Assembly: GCA_963818855.1 (NCBI GenBank)
Contig: CAWFUH010000001.1
Coordinates: 62,001 to 126,000 of the forward strand
Reading direction: 5' to 3'
Length of the DNA stretch: 64,000 nucleotides
From: Bog-159 sp963818855
GTDB taxonomy: Bacteria > Acidobacteriota > Terriglobia > Bryobacterales > Bryobacteraceae
Part shown: piece by piece, positions 46,047 to 54,854 of the stretch
Layout: each line of letters starts with the position of its first letter
Numbering within the stretch: position 1 is the first letter of the stretch
Position numbers and translations under genes: made by a program
The notes under the pieces: generated by a model
What the model was told of the DNA's origin: nothing
Seen by the model: the letters and a program-made list of their open reading frames with translations, nothing else
Databases searched by the model: none

Positions 46047-47600
46047 ATGATGATTGCGAATTACGACATGAGAGTGGGTGAGGGCACCCAGTTTGACGCA
46101 CCAATACTGAACGTTGCGCATCCCGGCGCAGGAATTGCATTGGCGCTAGCTTTGGAGGATGACGGGGACGGCATCGAGCACTCGGCCGCCACTGAAGAGC
46201 GCCGTTCGCCGTTCGCCGATCCTGACGATTCGGTGCGGCGCTACCTGCGGGAGATTGGCTCGGTTCCCTTGCTTACGCGCGCTCAGGAGGTGGATCTGGC
46301 CCGCCGCATGGAACGCGGCAGGATTCGGCGCGAGAAAGCGCTCAGCCGCTCCGCAGTCGTGCAACGCCGCGTGGTGGACCTGCTGGCTCAAGTGGGAGCC
46401 GGCTCGGTGGAATTGGCAAGCCTCATCGAGCGCGCGGATGTGGAAGAGGGAAGTGCCGCCGACAGCCAACGCCAGACCGAATTCAGCGCGCACTTCTCGC
46501 GCGTGAAGCGCCACTTCAACAAGCTTCAAAAAATCGAGCAATGGCTGGCTGCGGTGCCCGCCGGCGACCGCGCGTTGCGGCGCCAGTTGACCGGCCGGAC
46601 GCTGCGTGCCCGTGTGACCATGGCGCAGCACATCCGCGCGATTCCCTTTCTGCCCGGCCGATTGACCGAGTTCAGCAATGAGTTGGAACAGCGCACCGCG
46701 GAGCTGGAGCGGCTGGACCGCGAGTTGAAGCGGATCGGCCCGGCGCCGGAACGGGACGGACAGGTGCGCGCGCGCATGCTGCGCGCCGAGATCAGGAATT
46801 GCGAAGCGCAGGCGGGAGCCACATTAGGCGGCTTGCAGACCACGCTGCAACGGATCCGCCGGGGCGAGCGGCAGGCCCAGCAAGCCAAGTCGGACCTGGT
46901 GAATGCCAATTTGCGCCTGGTGGTCTCGGTAGCCAAGCGCTATATGAATAGAGGGCTGCAACTGCTCGACCTGGTGCAGGAAGGCAGCCTGGGTCTGATG
47001 CGGGCGGCTGAGAAGTTCGACTACCGCCGTGGATTCAAGTTCTCCACTTACGCCACCTGGTGGGTGATGCAGTCGGTTTCGCGCGCCATCGGCGAGCAGT
47101 CCCGTACCATCCGCATTCCCATCCACATGAACGACCAGCTCAATAAGTTCTTCCGGGCTTCCCGGCAAATGGAGCGCGATCTGGGCCGGCCACCGGAGGA
47201 CCACGAACTGGCCGCGCAAATGAAGACCACCAGTGACAAGGTGAGTAAGCTGCGCATCATCTCGCGCGAGCCTATTTCGTTGGATACACCGGTTGGAACG
47301 GATGAGATGTCCTCACTGGGCGAGGTAATTGCAGACCATAGGAGCGCTTCTCCATCCGATTCGCTGCTGGCCTCCGAGGTGCAGAATGAGACCTCCGCCT
47401 TCCTGCAAACCCTCTTCCCGCGCGAAGAACAGGTACTTCGGCTGCGCTTCGGCGTCGGTTGCGCCCGCGAGCACACGCTCGAAGAGATTGGCGCGAACCT
47501 GGACGTCACCCGCGAGCGCGTCCGCCAAATTGAATTGCGCGCCTTGCGCAAATTGCGCCGTCCGGAGAGCGCCCGCCGCTTGCGCAGCCTGATGGCCTAA
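46047..47600 (+). CDS. Sigma-70 family RNA polymerase sigma factor, RpoD-like
   Basis: 517 residues from ATG 46047, with GGGAG nine bases upstream. Region 1.2 (DDSVRRYLREIGSVPLLTRA, about 60-80) is followed by a charged stretch of about 180 residues in the place of the non-conserved region. Region 2 (LVNANLRLVVSVAKRYMNRG, FSTYATWWVMQSVSRAIGEQ, about 284-354) is very close to housekeeping sigma factors. Region 3 (NKFFRASRQMERDLGRPPED) and the region 4 helix-turn-helix (EHTLEEIGANLDVTRERVRQ) are complete. The acidic 1.1-type N-terminus is short. It may be the primary sigma factor or a close paralogue; no dnaG/rpsU neighbours support rpoD itself. Confidence 0.88.
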   Translation: MMIANYDMRVGEGTQFDAPILNVAHPGAGIALALALEDDGDGIEHSAATEERRSPFADPDDSVRRYLREIGSVPLLTRAQEVDLARRMERGRIRREKALSRSAVVQRRVVDLLAQVGAGSVELASLIERADVEEGSAADSQRQTEFSAHFSRVKRHFNKLQKIEQWLAAVPAGDRALRRQLTGRTLRARVTMAQHIRAIPFLPGRLTEFSNELEQRTAELERLDRELKRIGPAPERDGQVRARMLRAEIRNCEAQAGATLGGLQTTLQRIRRGERQAQQAKSDLVNANLRLVVSVAKRYMNRGLQLLDLVQEGSLGLMRAAEKFDYRRGFKFSTYATWWVMQSVSRAIGEQSRTIRIPIHMNDQLNKFFRASRQMERDLGRPPEDHELAAQMKTTSDKVSKLRIISREPISLDTPVGTDEMSSLGEVIADHRSASPSDSLLASEVQNETSAFLQTLFPREEQVLRLRFGVGCAREHTLEEIGANLDVTRERVRQIELRALRKLRRPESARRLRSLMA

Positions 47601-47685
47601 TCGCTCGGTTCCCGCCGTTTAGGCGATTGTGCGTTGAAATCCATTGGCTTCCCTCGTGCTCCTTTTCTACAGCGAGGTAGAGATC

Positions 47686-48318
47686 ATGGCGAACATATCG
47701 GTATTCGGCATTTACCCCGACCGCGTCAGCGTGGAAGAAGCCGTGGAAGCCCTGCGTGCCTCAGGGTTTCGCGGTACGGACATCTCCGTGCTGTTCCAGG
47801 ACAACCAGGGCACTAAAGATTTTGCTCATGAAAAAAATACGAAGGCGCCCGAAGGTGCTACGGCCGGCGGCATCGTAGGCGGCATTTCCGGCGGCGTTCT
47901 GGGCTGGCTCACGGGTATCGGCGCGTTGGCCATTCCGGGTCTCGGTCCGCTGGTGGCCGCCGGACCGATCGTAGCGGCCTTGGCGGGCGTCGGTGCAGCT
48001 GGAGCCGTGGGCGGCATCATCGGCGGATTAGTCGGCATGGGTGTGCCCGAATACGAGGCCAAGCGCTTCGAGGGACGCATCAAGCAGGGCGGCGTCCTGA
48101 TGTCCGTGCATTGCGACAACGACGATTGGGTCAAACGCGCTAAAGAACTGCTGCGGCGCACCGGTGCCGAGGGCGTCGATTCCACCACGGAATCCGGTGC
48201 GGATTATCTCGTAAGCGATAAGCCGATGCCGCGCGTGCGCCGTGCCGGTTATTCCGATCCGCTATCGGGCCCCGACGATCCGTTCGGTCCGCCTCCGGAC
48301 CTGGCTCGGCGGCCGTAA
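47686..48318 (+). CDS. YflT-like general stress protein with glycine-rich membrane hairpin
   Basis: 210 residues from ATG 47686, preceded by GAGGTAGAGATC; an upstream ATG at 47644 is less likely. The start ISVFGIYPDRVSVEEAVEAL and the FRGTDISVLFQDNQ strand match the YflT/heat-induced stress family. Residues about 58-115 form two Gly/Ala/Ile-rich segments (GGISGGVLGWLTGIGALAIP, AAGAVGGIIGGLVGMG) that could insert as a membrane hairpin. Then VPEYEAKRFEGRIKQGGVLM and a second alpha/beta unit follow, with an acidic Pro-rich tail. Related proteins are induced by general stress. It directly follows the sigma factor gene and may belong to its regulon, but that is only proximity. Confidence 0.78.
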   Translation: MANISVFGIYPDRVSVEEAVEALRASGFRGTDISVLFQDNQGTKDFAHEKNTKAPEGATAGGIVGGISGGVLGWLTGIGALAIPGLGPLVAAGPIVAALAGVGAAGAVGGIIGGLVGMGVPEYEAKRFEGRIKQGGVLMSVHCDNDDWVKRAKELLRRTGAEGVDSTTESGADYLVSDKPMPRVRRAGYSDPLSGPDDPFGPPPDLARRP

Positions 48319-48366
48319 GCCGGCCGTTCAAATTCGCGCCACGACTCACGATAAAATAAGCATCAG

Positions 48367-50184
48367 GTGGAAGAAGAGGTCCTCGGCAAGGCATATGACT
48401 CCCGGCTGATGCGCAGGTTGCTGGGCTACATGCGCCCCTATCGCGGGTACGTGGCGCTTTCGCTGTTCTTTCTGCTGCTCGAATCCACACTGCAGGTGCT
48501 TGGCCCGCTGCTGACCAAGATCGCCGTGGACCGCTATCTCGCTCCCAGTCCGACACGGATCCCCACACCTCTCGATCGCTATCTTCCCACCACGCCCTGG
48601 GACGGCCTCACGGCGGTGGGAATCCTTTACCTGGGCGTGCTGGTAGGAACTTTCATTTTCGATTTCTGCCAGGTTTACCTGATGCAGTACACCGGCCAAC
48701 TCGCCATGTTCGATCTGCGCAAGCAACTCATGGCGCACTTGCAGGAACTGGATCTGGCTTTTTTCGACCACAATCCGGTAGGCCGGCTGGTCACCCGCGT
48801 CACTACCGACGTAGACGTGCTGAACGATCTCTTCGCTTCCGGCCTGGTGACCATCCTCAGTGATGTGCTGGTACTGAGTTTCATCGTGGCGATCATGTTC
48901 AAGTTGAGCCCCGGGCTGACCGTCCTGATGCTCACCGTGCTGCCCCTGGTGATCCTGGCAACCGCCATCTTCCGGCGCAGCGTGTCGCAGAGTTACCGGC
49001 GCATCCGCATCGCCATCGCCAAGATCAACGCGTATCTGCAGGAGCATGTCACGGGAATCGTGGTGCTGCAGCTCTTCAATCGCGAAGCCCGCAGCCGCGC
49101 CGAATTCGATGGTGTGAATCGCGAGCACATGGACGCTTATAAGGATGCCATCACGGCCTATGGCTGGTTCTATCCCGTGGTGGAGTTTCTTTCCATGCTG
49201 GCGCTGGCGGGTATTCTGGCGTATGGCGGCTTTCGCGTCCAGCGCGGCGCTCTCACACTCGGCGTGGTGGTGGCGTTTCTGCAGTACGGGCTGCGTTTTT
49301 TTCGTCCTATTCAGGACCTGAGCGAAAAGTACAACATCCTGCAAGGCGCCATGGCCTCGGCCGAACGCATCTTCAAACTGGTGGATACCGAAGCCGGAAT
49401 TCTTGCGCCAGCCGAGCCGCGGCCGGCGCCAGTTTCGGCGCGCATCGAATTCGAAGGCGTTTGGTTCGCCTATAAAGACGAAGACTGGGTGCTGCGCGAT
49501 GTGAGCTTCACGGTCAATCCGGGCGAAACCATTGCCGTCGTGGGTCACACCGGCGCCGGCAAAACCACGCTGATGAGCCTGTTGCTGCGCTTCTACGACG
49601 TTGGGAAAGGCGCCATCCGCGTGGACGGCACAGACGTCCGCCAACTCGATCCGCAGGAGCTGCGCCGCTTGTTTGGCGTGGTCTTGCAGGACCCTTATCT
49701 GTTCACCGGCACGCTCGAGGAGAACATCCGGCTGGGCACGCCGGGCATCTCGCGCCGGGCAGTGGAGGAAGCCGCCGAACAGGTCAATTTGCTGGATTTC
49801 ATCCATTCGCTGCCGGATGGATTCGGATACGCCATACGCGAGCGCGGGAGCGGACTCTCCACGGGCCAAAAGCAGCTCATCAGCTTCGCCCGCGCGCTGG
49901 CCCACAACCCTCGCTTTCTGATCCTGGATGAAGCCACTTCGAGCGTCGATACGGAGACCGAGTTGCGCGTGCGCGAAGCCTTGAGCCGCCTGGTGGAAGG
50001 CCGCACGTCGATCATTATTGCGCACCGGCTGTCGACGATTCAGCGCGCCGACCGCATCCTGGTAATGCACAAGGGACGCCTGCGCGAGTGCGGAACGCAT
50101 CAGCAGTTACTGGCGCTGCGCGGCATCTACTGGAAGCTCTACCAGCTGCAATATAAGGATCAGGAACTGACGGCGGCTACTTAG
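48367..50184 (+). CDS. ABC exporter, fused membrane and ATPase domains (MsbA/MdlB-like)
   Basis: 605 residues from GTG 48367. The membrane domain with six helices occupies residues 20-330 (YVALSLFFLLLESTLQVLGP; YLQEHVTGIVVLQLFNREAR is the coupling-helix region). The ATPase has Walker A GHTGAGKTT (393-401), Q-loop GVVLQDPYLFTGTLEENI, signature GLSTGQKQLISFARAL (about 496) and Walker B FLILDEATSSVDTETELR (about 517). Other heterodimeric MdlAB-type exporters have a degenerate site in one partner; here all catalytic motifs look intact, suggesting a homodimer. The substrate is unknown, possibly lipid or drug. The last 4 bases overlap the convergent pentapeptide gene. Confidence 0.9.
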   Translation: MEEEVLGKAYDSRLMRRLLGYMRPYRGYVALSLFFLLLESTLQVLGPLLTKIAVDRYLAPSPTRIPTPLDRYLPTTPWDGLTAVGILYLGVLVGTFIFDFCQVYLMQYTGQLAMFDLRKQLMAHLQELDLAFFDHNPVGRLVTRVTTDVDVLNDLFASGLVTILSDVLVLSFIVAIMFKLSPGLTVLMLTVLPLVILATAIFRRSVSQSYRRIRIAIAKINAYLQEHVTGIVVLQLFNREARSRAEFDGVNREHMDAYKDAITAYGWFYPVVEFLSMLALAGILAYGGFRVQRGALTLGVVVAFLQYGLRFFRPIQDLSEKYNILQGAMASAERIFKLVDTEAGILAPAEPRPAPVSARIEFEGVWFAYKDEDWVLRDVSFTVNPGETIAVVGHTGAGKTTLMSLLLRFYDVGKGAIRVDGTDVRQLDPQELRRLFGVVLQDPYLFTGTLEENIRLGTPGISRRAVEEAAEQVNLLDFIHSLPDGFGYAIRERGSGLSTGQKQLISFARALAHNPRFLILDEATSSVDTETELRVREALSRLVEGRTSIIIAHRLSTIQRADRILVMHKGRLRECGTHQQLLALRGIYWKLYQLQYKDQELTAAT

Positions 50185-50594
50185 CGTGCCGCGCTGCGGC
50201 CCTTCTTCGGCCAATTCTCCGGCAGGTGCAGATCTTCCGGCAGCTTGGTCTGCCCATCACCGCGAGCATGGTGCAATTGCTCCTCGGTCAGATCCTCGGC
50301 AGTCGAAAGATCCGCGCCGCATATATTCGCGTGCGCCAGATCCACGCCGGTCAGCCGCGCGCCAACCAGATTTGCGTTGCGCAGATCGGCGTGCCGCAGG
50401 TCCGCACCGCGCAGGTTGGCCAGCACCAGGTCGGCTTCGCACAGAATCGCGCCCGATAGATTGGCCAGCATCAGATCCGCGCCGCGCATGACCGCATAGG
50501 ACAGGTCCGGCTTCTCCCGCGGGTTCTCATCCCGCCACTGATTCCAGGCGTTGACGTCGCGCATCACTAATTCGAAATGATCTTTATCGGCCAT
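50181..50594 (-). CDS. Pentapeptide repeat protein
   Basis: 137 residues. After a 30-residue helical start (FELVMRDVNAWNQWRDENPR), about 12 A(D/N)Lxx repeats build a right-handed square beta-helix (RGADLMLANLSGAILCEADL, LRGADLRHADLRNANLVGAR). The tail EDLHLPENWPKKGRSAAR is basic. Similar short pentapeptide proteins may mimic DNA and protect gyrase, but this cannot be inferred here. It lies just downstream of the GNAT gene on the same strand (7-base gap) and may be co-transcribed with fabI and the GNAT gene. Confidence 0.85.
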   Translation of the reverse strand: MADKDHFELVMRDVNAWNQWRDENPREKPDLSYAVMRGADLMLANLSGAILCEADLVLANLRGADLRHADLRNANLVGARLTGVDLAHANICGADLSTAEDLTEEQLHHARGDGQTKLPEDLHLPENWPKKGRSAAR

Positions 50595-50601
50595 TTACTG
50601 T

Positions 50602-51078
50602 CTATTGTATCCCCCTCGCCATCAGGACACCATCGCCGCCATCTTCGTAATAGGCGGGCGCCAGGCGCACGCGCCGGAAGCCCAGCGAGCGGTACAGTTG
50701 GGCGCCCGCGGCATTGCCGGTTCGCACCATCAACTCCACACGGCGGACACCCGCTGCGCGCAACCGGCGCAACATATAGCGCATGAGGGCGTGGCCCACG
50801 CCTCGCCTGCGATAGTCCGGGTGGACGGCCAGCGACGCAATCTCCGCTTCGCGTTTTTCGGCGCACGCCACGGCATAGCCGGCGATGCGCCCGCCGCACT
50901 TGGCGATCACGAAGAAATCCCGGCACTCGCCGTATAGCTCCAGGAAGTATCGCCGCGGCCAGGCATCCGCGCCGAAGCTGGCGCGTTCGATCCGCAGGAC
51001 GCGCGGCAGGTGGCGCAGCCGGAAGGGGACGATTTGGATGGCGCGCTTCAGAGTGCGTTGGCGGTCGAAAGACCGCAA
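50602..51078 (-). CDS. GNAT family N-acetyltransferase (RimI-like)
   Basis: 158 residues. The acetyl-CoA binding motif A is SLAVHPDYRRRGVGHALMRY, preceded by GYAVACAEKREAEIASL and followed by GVRRVELMVRTGNAAGAQLY and RSLGFRRV, the complete GNAT core in the RimI order. The likely substrate is a protein N-terminus, as with ribosomal-protein alanine acetylation. The start is not certain: the longest form begins at TTG 51078 and overlaps the fabI stop by 31 bases, and a shorter start around residue 9-10 is possible. It is transcribed in the same direction as fabI. Confidence 0.82.
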   Translation of the reverse strand: MRSFDRQRTLKRAIQIVPFRLRHLPRVLRIERASFGADAWPRRYFLELYGECRDFFVIAKCGGRIAGYAVACAEKREAEIASLAVHPDYRRRGVGHALMRYMLRRLRAAGVRRVELMVRTGNAAGAQLYRSLGFRRVRLAPAYYEDGGDGVLMARGIQ

Positions 51079-51944
51079 TCGATGTGGATCACCTGGCCGG
51101 TGATCTTCCGCGAGTAGTCGCTGCCCAGAAACAGCGCGGAATCCGCCACGTCCTCCTTGGACACAGTCTCTTCAATCGCGCAGCGCTTGGCCGCCAGCTC
51201 TTGGAAATGCTTCCAGGCGGCGCTGGCGGTGGCCAGCGCATCCGCATGATTTTCCGCGCGCGCCATGCCGATGGCCTCCTGAAATGCGCGCGCCCGCTGC
51301 CGTTCCAACGCATCCGGGTTGCGCAAGAATGCGCCCATGATCCCGGTGGCCGCCACCGTCTCGATAGGTCCCGGTGAAAGCGCATTCACGCGAATTTTTT
51401 GCGGGCCGAGCTCCAGCGCCAGGTACCGCACCGCGCTTTCGAGTGCGGATTTGGATACGCCCATCAGCCCGTAGGAAGCTTCCGCGCGTTCCGACGCCTG
51501 GTAGGTCAGCGTGATCACGCTGCCCCACTCCCGCAGGCTCGGCTTGGCGAACCGCACGGCCTTGCAAAGGGAGTGCGCAGAGACGGTCAGGCTCTGGCAA
51601 AATGCCTCCGCGCTGGCAGCCGATGCCGGCTCGGTAAACAGTTCATTGGGCGCATAGGCGATGGCATGCACCAGCACGTCCAGCGGGTTGCTCTCGAAGC
51701 GCGCGAAGAAATTCGTGAGTTCCTCGTCGTTCAGGATGTCGCAGCGGCCACCCTGCACGCCAGGGTTCTGCAACAGCAGCAGGCGCACGCGGCTGAAAAA
51801 CTTCTGCTGATACCCGATGAAAACGTGCGCGCCATGCTCCGCAAATCGCTTGGCTATAGCCCACGCCAGGCTGGACTCGTCCGCCACGCCCAGAACGACT
51901 ACATTCTTGCCTTCCAAACCCATTCCGCGGTGCTCTGCTGCCAT
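51048..51944 (-). CDS. fabI: Enoyl-[acyl-carrier-protein] reductase with an insertion near the substrate loop
   Basis: 298 residues; FabI is usually near 260. The Rossmann opening GLEGKNVVVLGVADESSLAW binds NAD. The catalytic Tyr-x6-Lys pair is Tyr158 and Lys165 in EASYGLMGVSKSALES, with Tyr148 also conserved. RVNALSPGPIETVAATGIMG precedes the substrate-binding loop. In E. coli FabI only about 31 residues separate the AASGI loop from the TIEDV block; here about 69 residues lie between AATGI and SKEDV, and the extra ones (PDALERQRARAFQEAIGMAR and SAAWKHFQELA) look helical. The C-terminus GQVIHIDCGLS is normal. It catalyses the last reduction of fatty acid elongation. The GNAT gene follows it. 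Confidence 0.88.
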   Translation of the reverse strand: MAAEHRGMGLEGKNVVVLGVADESSLAWAIAKRFAEHGAHVFIGYQQKFFSRVRLLLLQNPGVQGGRCDILNDEELTNFFARFESNPLDVLVHAIAYAPNELFTEPASAASAEAFCQSLTVSAHSLCKAVRFAKPSLREWGSVITLTYQASERAEASYGLMGVSKSALESAVRYLALELGPQKIRVNALSPGPIETVAATGIMGAFLRNPDALERQRARAFQEAIGMARAENHADALATASAAWKHFQELAAKRCAIEETVSKEDVADSALFLGSDYSRKITGQVIHIDCGLSTANAL

Positions 51945-52028
51945 CGTGTCCGCTGTCCTTGTTTAACTAAAATAGCGCAGGTCTCGTGCGGGCCGCTGCT
52001 CCAGCCTTGCTCCAGCCTGGCGCTCTGT

Positions 52029-52882
52029 TCATTTCCCCGTATTGCGAATAGGCCTGGCTAACCGGCGCGCGTATCGCTCACCGCTGCCCGCTTGCTGGCG
52101 CATGCCGGGGGCCAAGGTCCGGGCCGGCGCCGAAGGTTCTCCCCACATCCGGAGCCGGCGGGACGGCCGAACTGCGTTCAAGGCGGCGCGCGCCGACAAC
52201 AACTGCCCCACTAGTTCACTAACGCCGCTGGCGCATAGCGCGAACGGGACCCTGCTCGCGATCACGGGGAGCGAGCAGGGAGCGGAGAGGTCTACGGCGA
52301 ACCCGCGGTTCCCCACGGAATCGAAGTGCACGACCAGAAATCCAGGGGCAGCTAATCCCTTTCGGATTCCTGCGTCGGAGAAGATGCGGCGTTCGAGGGT
52401 CGAGCCGGCGCCGCCGTGGAAGGTACGCTCGTCGAACACGTGATGCCCGCCATCGGACGATCGTCCCACCAGAACGGTCCGGCCATTGGTCGCCGCAAAG
52501 GCCGATTCGGCCAATTCGGGGTAGTGCTCGAGGGTTCCCGGCTCAAGGGAGTATGGAACCGTGAGAACCAGGAACCCGGTTGCTTCAGCAAGCCGCCCAG
52601 TGTGGCAAAAGCCAGTAGAGACGATAGAAAGTATTCGTGTAGCTGAAGCGATTTTCCAGACGGGCGGAGTACGTATCTGCGTCACTGATGCCGAGCCCAC
52701 GGACGCTCTTGAGAAGAGGACACTCCGGCAGCTCCAGGTCGATCCCAAACAGGGCGCGAGAGAGAGCGAGAACGACTGAACGGAACCGGATTGACGATCG
52801 GCACCGCGAGCAGGACGCCGCCTCGCGGTCACGCGCCAGGGCGGTGGAGCGGTTGTGGGCTCCGCAGATGTTGCAGTTGAAT
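52029..52882 (-). pseudogene. Zinc-ribbon class I methyltransferase, SAM-binding core deleted
   Basis: Minus-strand reading gives NCNICGAHNRSTALARDREA at about 52876-52817 and CSRCRSSIRFRSVVLALSRA in the same frame, two CxxC knuckles of a zinc ribbon. SVRGLGISDADTYSARLENR and FSYTNTFY follow, then a stop at about 52590. In another frame FLVLTVPYSLEPGTLEHYPE starts almost at once, continuing through NGRTVLVGRSSDGGHHVFDE to a stop at 52029. An intact member would have the SAM-binding and acidic loop motifs between FSYTNTFY and FLVLTVPY. That region, perhaps 40 residues, is absent and the frame changes at the same point. Flanking stretches 51945-52028 and 52883-53063 show no gene. Confidence 0.75.
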
Positions 52883-53063
52883 GACCCAAGCGGGATGCCG
52901 GCTGCCTTCCGCAGTGCGGGTGATTCGGGCCCACGGAATCATGCGGCGGCCGCACGCCAACGCGATGCCATCGCGGCTGTCCTGGTACTATTTTGCCTTG
53001 CCGCGGCCGGTGTGCCCGCGCTAGAATCGGTGAATCGCGAACCTCGTCAAAAACAATATAGTT

Positions 53064-53459
53064 GTGGTATACCTGCTGGTGGTAGGCGTGCCGCTGGTGG
53101 GTCTGCTGGGCATTTTGCGGGCCGGTCACGGTTTACGGGCACCGCTTTCGATCGGCGGCGAATGGAGCATGGCGGTCGATAAGGAACCGGCCTGCCCGAG
53201 TCCTCCAGGATCTATCCTGTGGCAACTTGCATTCACGGTATCGCAATCCGGAAACGACGCCCTCATCACGTTGAGTGACGGTGTCGGGACCACTCTGGAA
53301 GGTACCATCAACGGGGAAGCACTCACCACCAGGGCGTTCACCGCCACAATCAGCGGCACGCAGGGTGCGCGCACCCTCGACGGCAAGATCAACTTCGCCG
53401 GCTGTGCCCCGGTGGGCTTCCACGCCACGCGTCAGGCATCCAAAAAGCGAGGCGTCTGA
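53064..53459 (+). CDS. Hypothetical membrane-anchored protein coupled to antiporter
   Basis: 131 residues from GTG 53064, with one N-terminal hydrophobic helix (YLLVVGVPLVGLLGILRAG) as anchor or uncleaved signal. The rest is a small beta-rich domain (SIGGEWSMAVDKEPA, WQLAFTVSQSGNDALITLSD, RTLDGKINFAGCAPVGFHAT) that resembles lipocalin-like or META-type strands. No family is recognised. Its TGA stop overlaps the ATG of the antiporter by one base, so translation is coupled and the protein may act with the antiporter in the envelope. No strong ribosome-binding site precedes the GTG. Confidence 0.65.
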   Translation: MVYLLVVGVPLVGLLGILRAGHGLRAPLSIGGEWSMAVDKEPACPSPPGSILWQLAFTVSQSGNDALITLSDGVGTTLEGTINGEALTTRAFTATISGTQGARTLDGKINFAGCAPVGFHATRQASKKRGV

Positions 53460-54721
53460 TGCTCGATCTTTTTCACCTGGTGCTGCAGATTGCCGTCATC
53501 CTGGTGGCGGCCCGCATGGTGGGGTTCGTTTTCCAAAAGATCAATCAGCCGCAGGTGATGGGCGAGATGGTGGCGGGAATTCTGCTGGGTCCATCGCTGC
53601 TCGGATGGCTTGCGCCGGGCGCTTCCGCCGCGCTGTTCCCTCCGGCCAGCTTGGGTTATCTCAACGCGCTCAGCCAGGTGGGACTGGTGGTCTTCATGTT
53701 CGTGGTGGGCCTGGCGCTGAACCCATCCGAGTTGCATGGCTATGGACACGCCGCCGTGCTCACCAGCCACGTAAGCATCGTGGCGCCCTTCTGCCTGGGC
53801 GGCCTGACCGCCCTATACCTCTATCCGCGGCTCTCGGACGATGGCGTCTCTTTCACCGGATTTGCGCTCTTCATCGGCGCAGCCATGAGCATCACGGCTT
53901 TCCCGGTGCTGGCGCGGATTTTGTCTGAGCGGGGCCTGGTGCGCAGCCGATTGGGCACGCTGGCGATCGCTTGCGCGGCGGTGGACGACGTTACCGGCTG
54001 GTGCATCCTGGCCTACATCGTGGTGCTCGTCCGCGTCTCGCACACTGGCCGGCCGGCCTGGGTGACCATCGCCGGCGCAATTGTGTATGTCTTATTCATG
54101 GTCCTCGTGGTACGCCGCCTGCTGCCCGCGTTTGAACGCCAGTTCCGCAAGCGCGACCGCCTCAGCGATGATCTCCTGGCCGTGATCGTCGTGCTCGTGC
54201 TGCTGTCCGCGCTGGCCACCGAGTGGCTCGGCATCCACCTGTTGTTCGGCGCCTTCCTGATGGGCGCCATCATGCCCAAAACGCCCGATTTCGTACGCTA
54301 CCTGCTGCACAAGTTCGAATCGGTGACCGTGGTGCTGCTGCTGCCGCTGTTCTTCGCCTACACCGGACTGCGCACCCGCATCGGGGTAGGCGGCGGCCGT
54401 GCAGTCTGGTTCTATAGCGCAATCGTGATCGTAGTGGCGATTACCGGCAAGCTGGGCGGATCGATGTTCGCGGCGCGCCTGGCGGGCATGCCGTGGCGCG
54501 AGTCGGCCTCGCTCGGCATCCTGATGAACACCCGCGGTCTGATGGAACTGGTGATCCTGAATATCGGACTGGATATTGGCGTGATTTCGCCGGCCATGTT
54601 TTCCATTATGGTTTTGATGGCCCTGGTTACTACGTTCATGACCACGCCGCTGCTGGAGTGGGTCTATCCAATGCGATTGTTCAAGGCGCAGGTGGATGAC
54701 GTGCACAAGAACGTGGCATAG
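53459..54721 (+). CDS. CPA2 family cation:proton antiporter (KefB/Na+-H+ exchanger type)
   Basis: 420 residues with about twelve membrane helices and no C-terminal TrkA-N domain. The start LFHLVLQIAVILVAARMVGF and QPQVMGEMVAGILLGPSLLG are typical of CPA2. The ion-binding region shows ALFIGAAMSITAFPVLARIL and AIACAAVDDVTGWCILAYIV, with the Asp pair of this family. FRLTTH-like regulatory parts are missing, so it is the simple pore form. It would exchange K+ or Na+ for H+. It is the second gene of a two-gene operon with the anchored protein at 53064. Repeat A follows its stop within a few bases. Confidence 0.9.
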   Translation: MLDLFHLVLQIAVILVAARMVGFVFQKINQPQVMGEMVAGILLGPSLLGWLAPGASAALFPPASLGYLNALSQVGLVVFMFVVGLALNPSELHGYGHAAVLTSHVSIVAPFCLGGLTALYLYPRLSDDGVSFTGFALFIGAAMSITAFPVLARILSERGLVRSRLGTLAIACAAVDDVTGWCILAYIVVLVRVSHTGRPAWVTIAGAIVYVLFMVLVVRRLLPAFERQFRKRDRLSDDLLAVIVVLVLLSALATEWLGIHLLFGAFLMGAIMPKTPDFVRYLLHKFESVTVVLLLPLFFAYTGLRTRIGVGGGRAVWFYSAIVIVVAITGKLGGSMFAARLAGMPWRESASLGILMNTRGLMELVILNIGLDIGVISPAMFSIMVLMALVTTFMTTPLLEWVYPMRLFKAQVDDVHKNVA

Positions 54722-54723
54722 CC

Positions 54724-54835
54724 TGTGGGGCAGGACTCCAGTCCTGCGGCCGGCGTCCACGCCGGCCTGCTCGCGTGTGGAACGGCTGATTCCAGCGCGA
54801 AGGGCGGGTCCTGGAGGGCCCGCGCAGGCCGCCTG
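54724..54835. repeat. Dispersed repeat, family A, long composite copy
   Basis: CAGGACTCCAGTCCTG at 54731-54746, then GGCCGGCGTCCACGCCGGCC at 54748-54767 (a different palindrome, also hinted at in the 40850 copy), and GCGGGTCCTGGAGGGCCCGC near 54804-54823. It begins directly after the antiporter stop. Confidence 0.8.
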
Positions 54836-54854
54836 TCGCGAAGCATGCGCGTTA

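Noticed and set aside
48346..50100. 584-codon minus-strand frame across the ABC exporter
   Set aside because: Shadow of the exporter gene, whose Walker motifs are on the plus strand.
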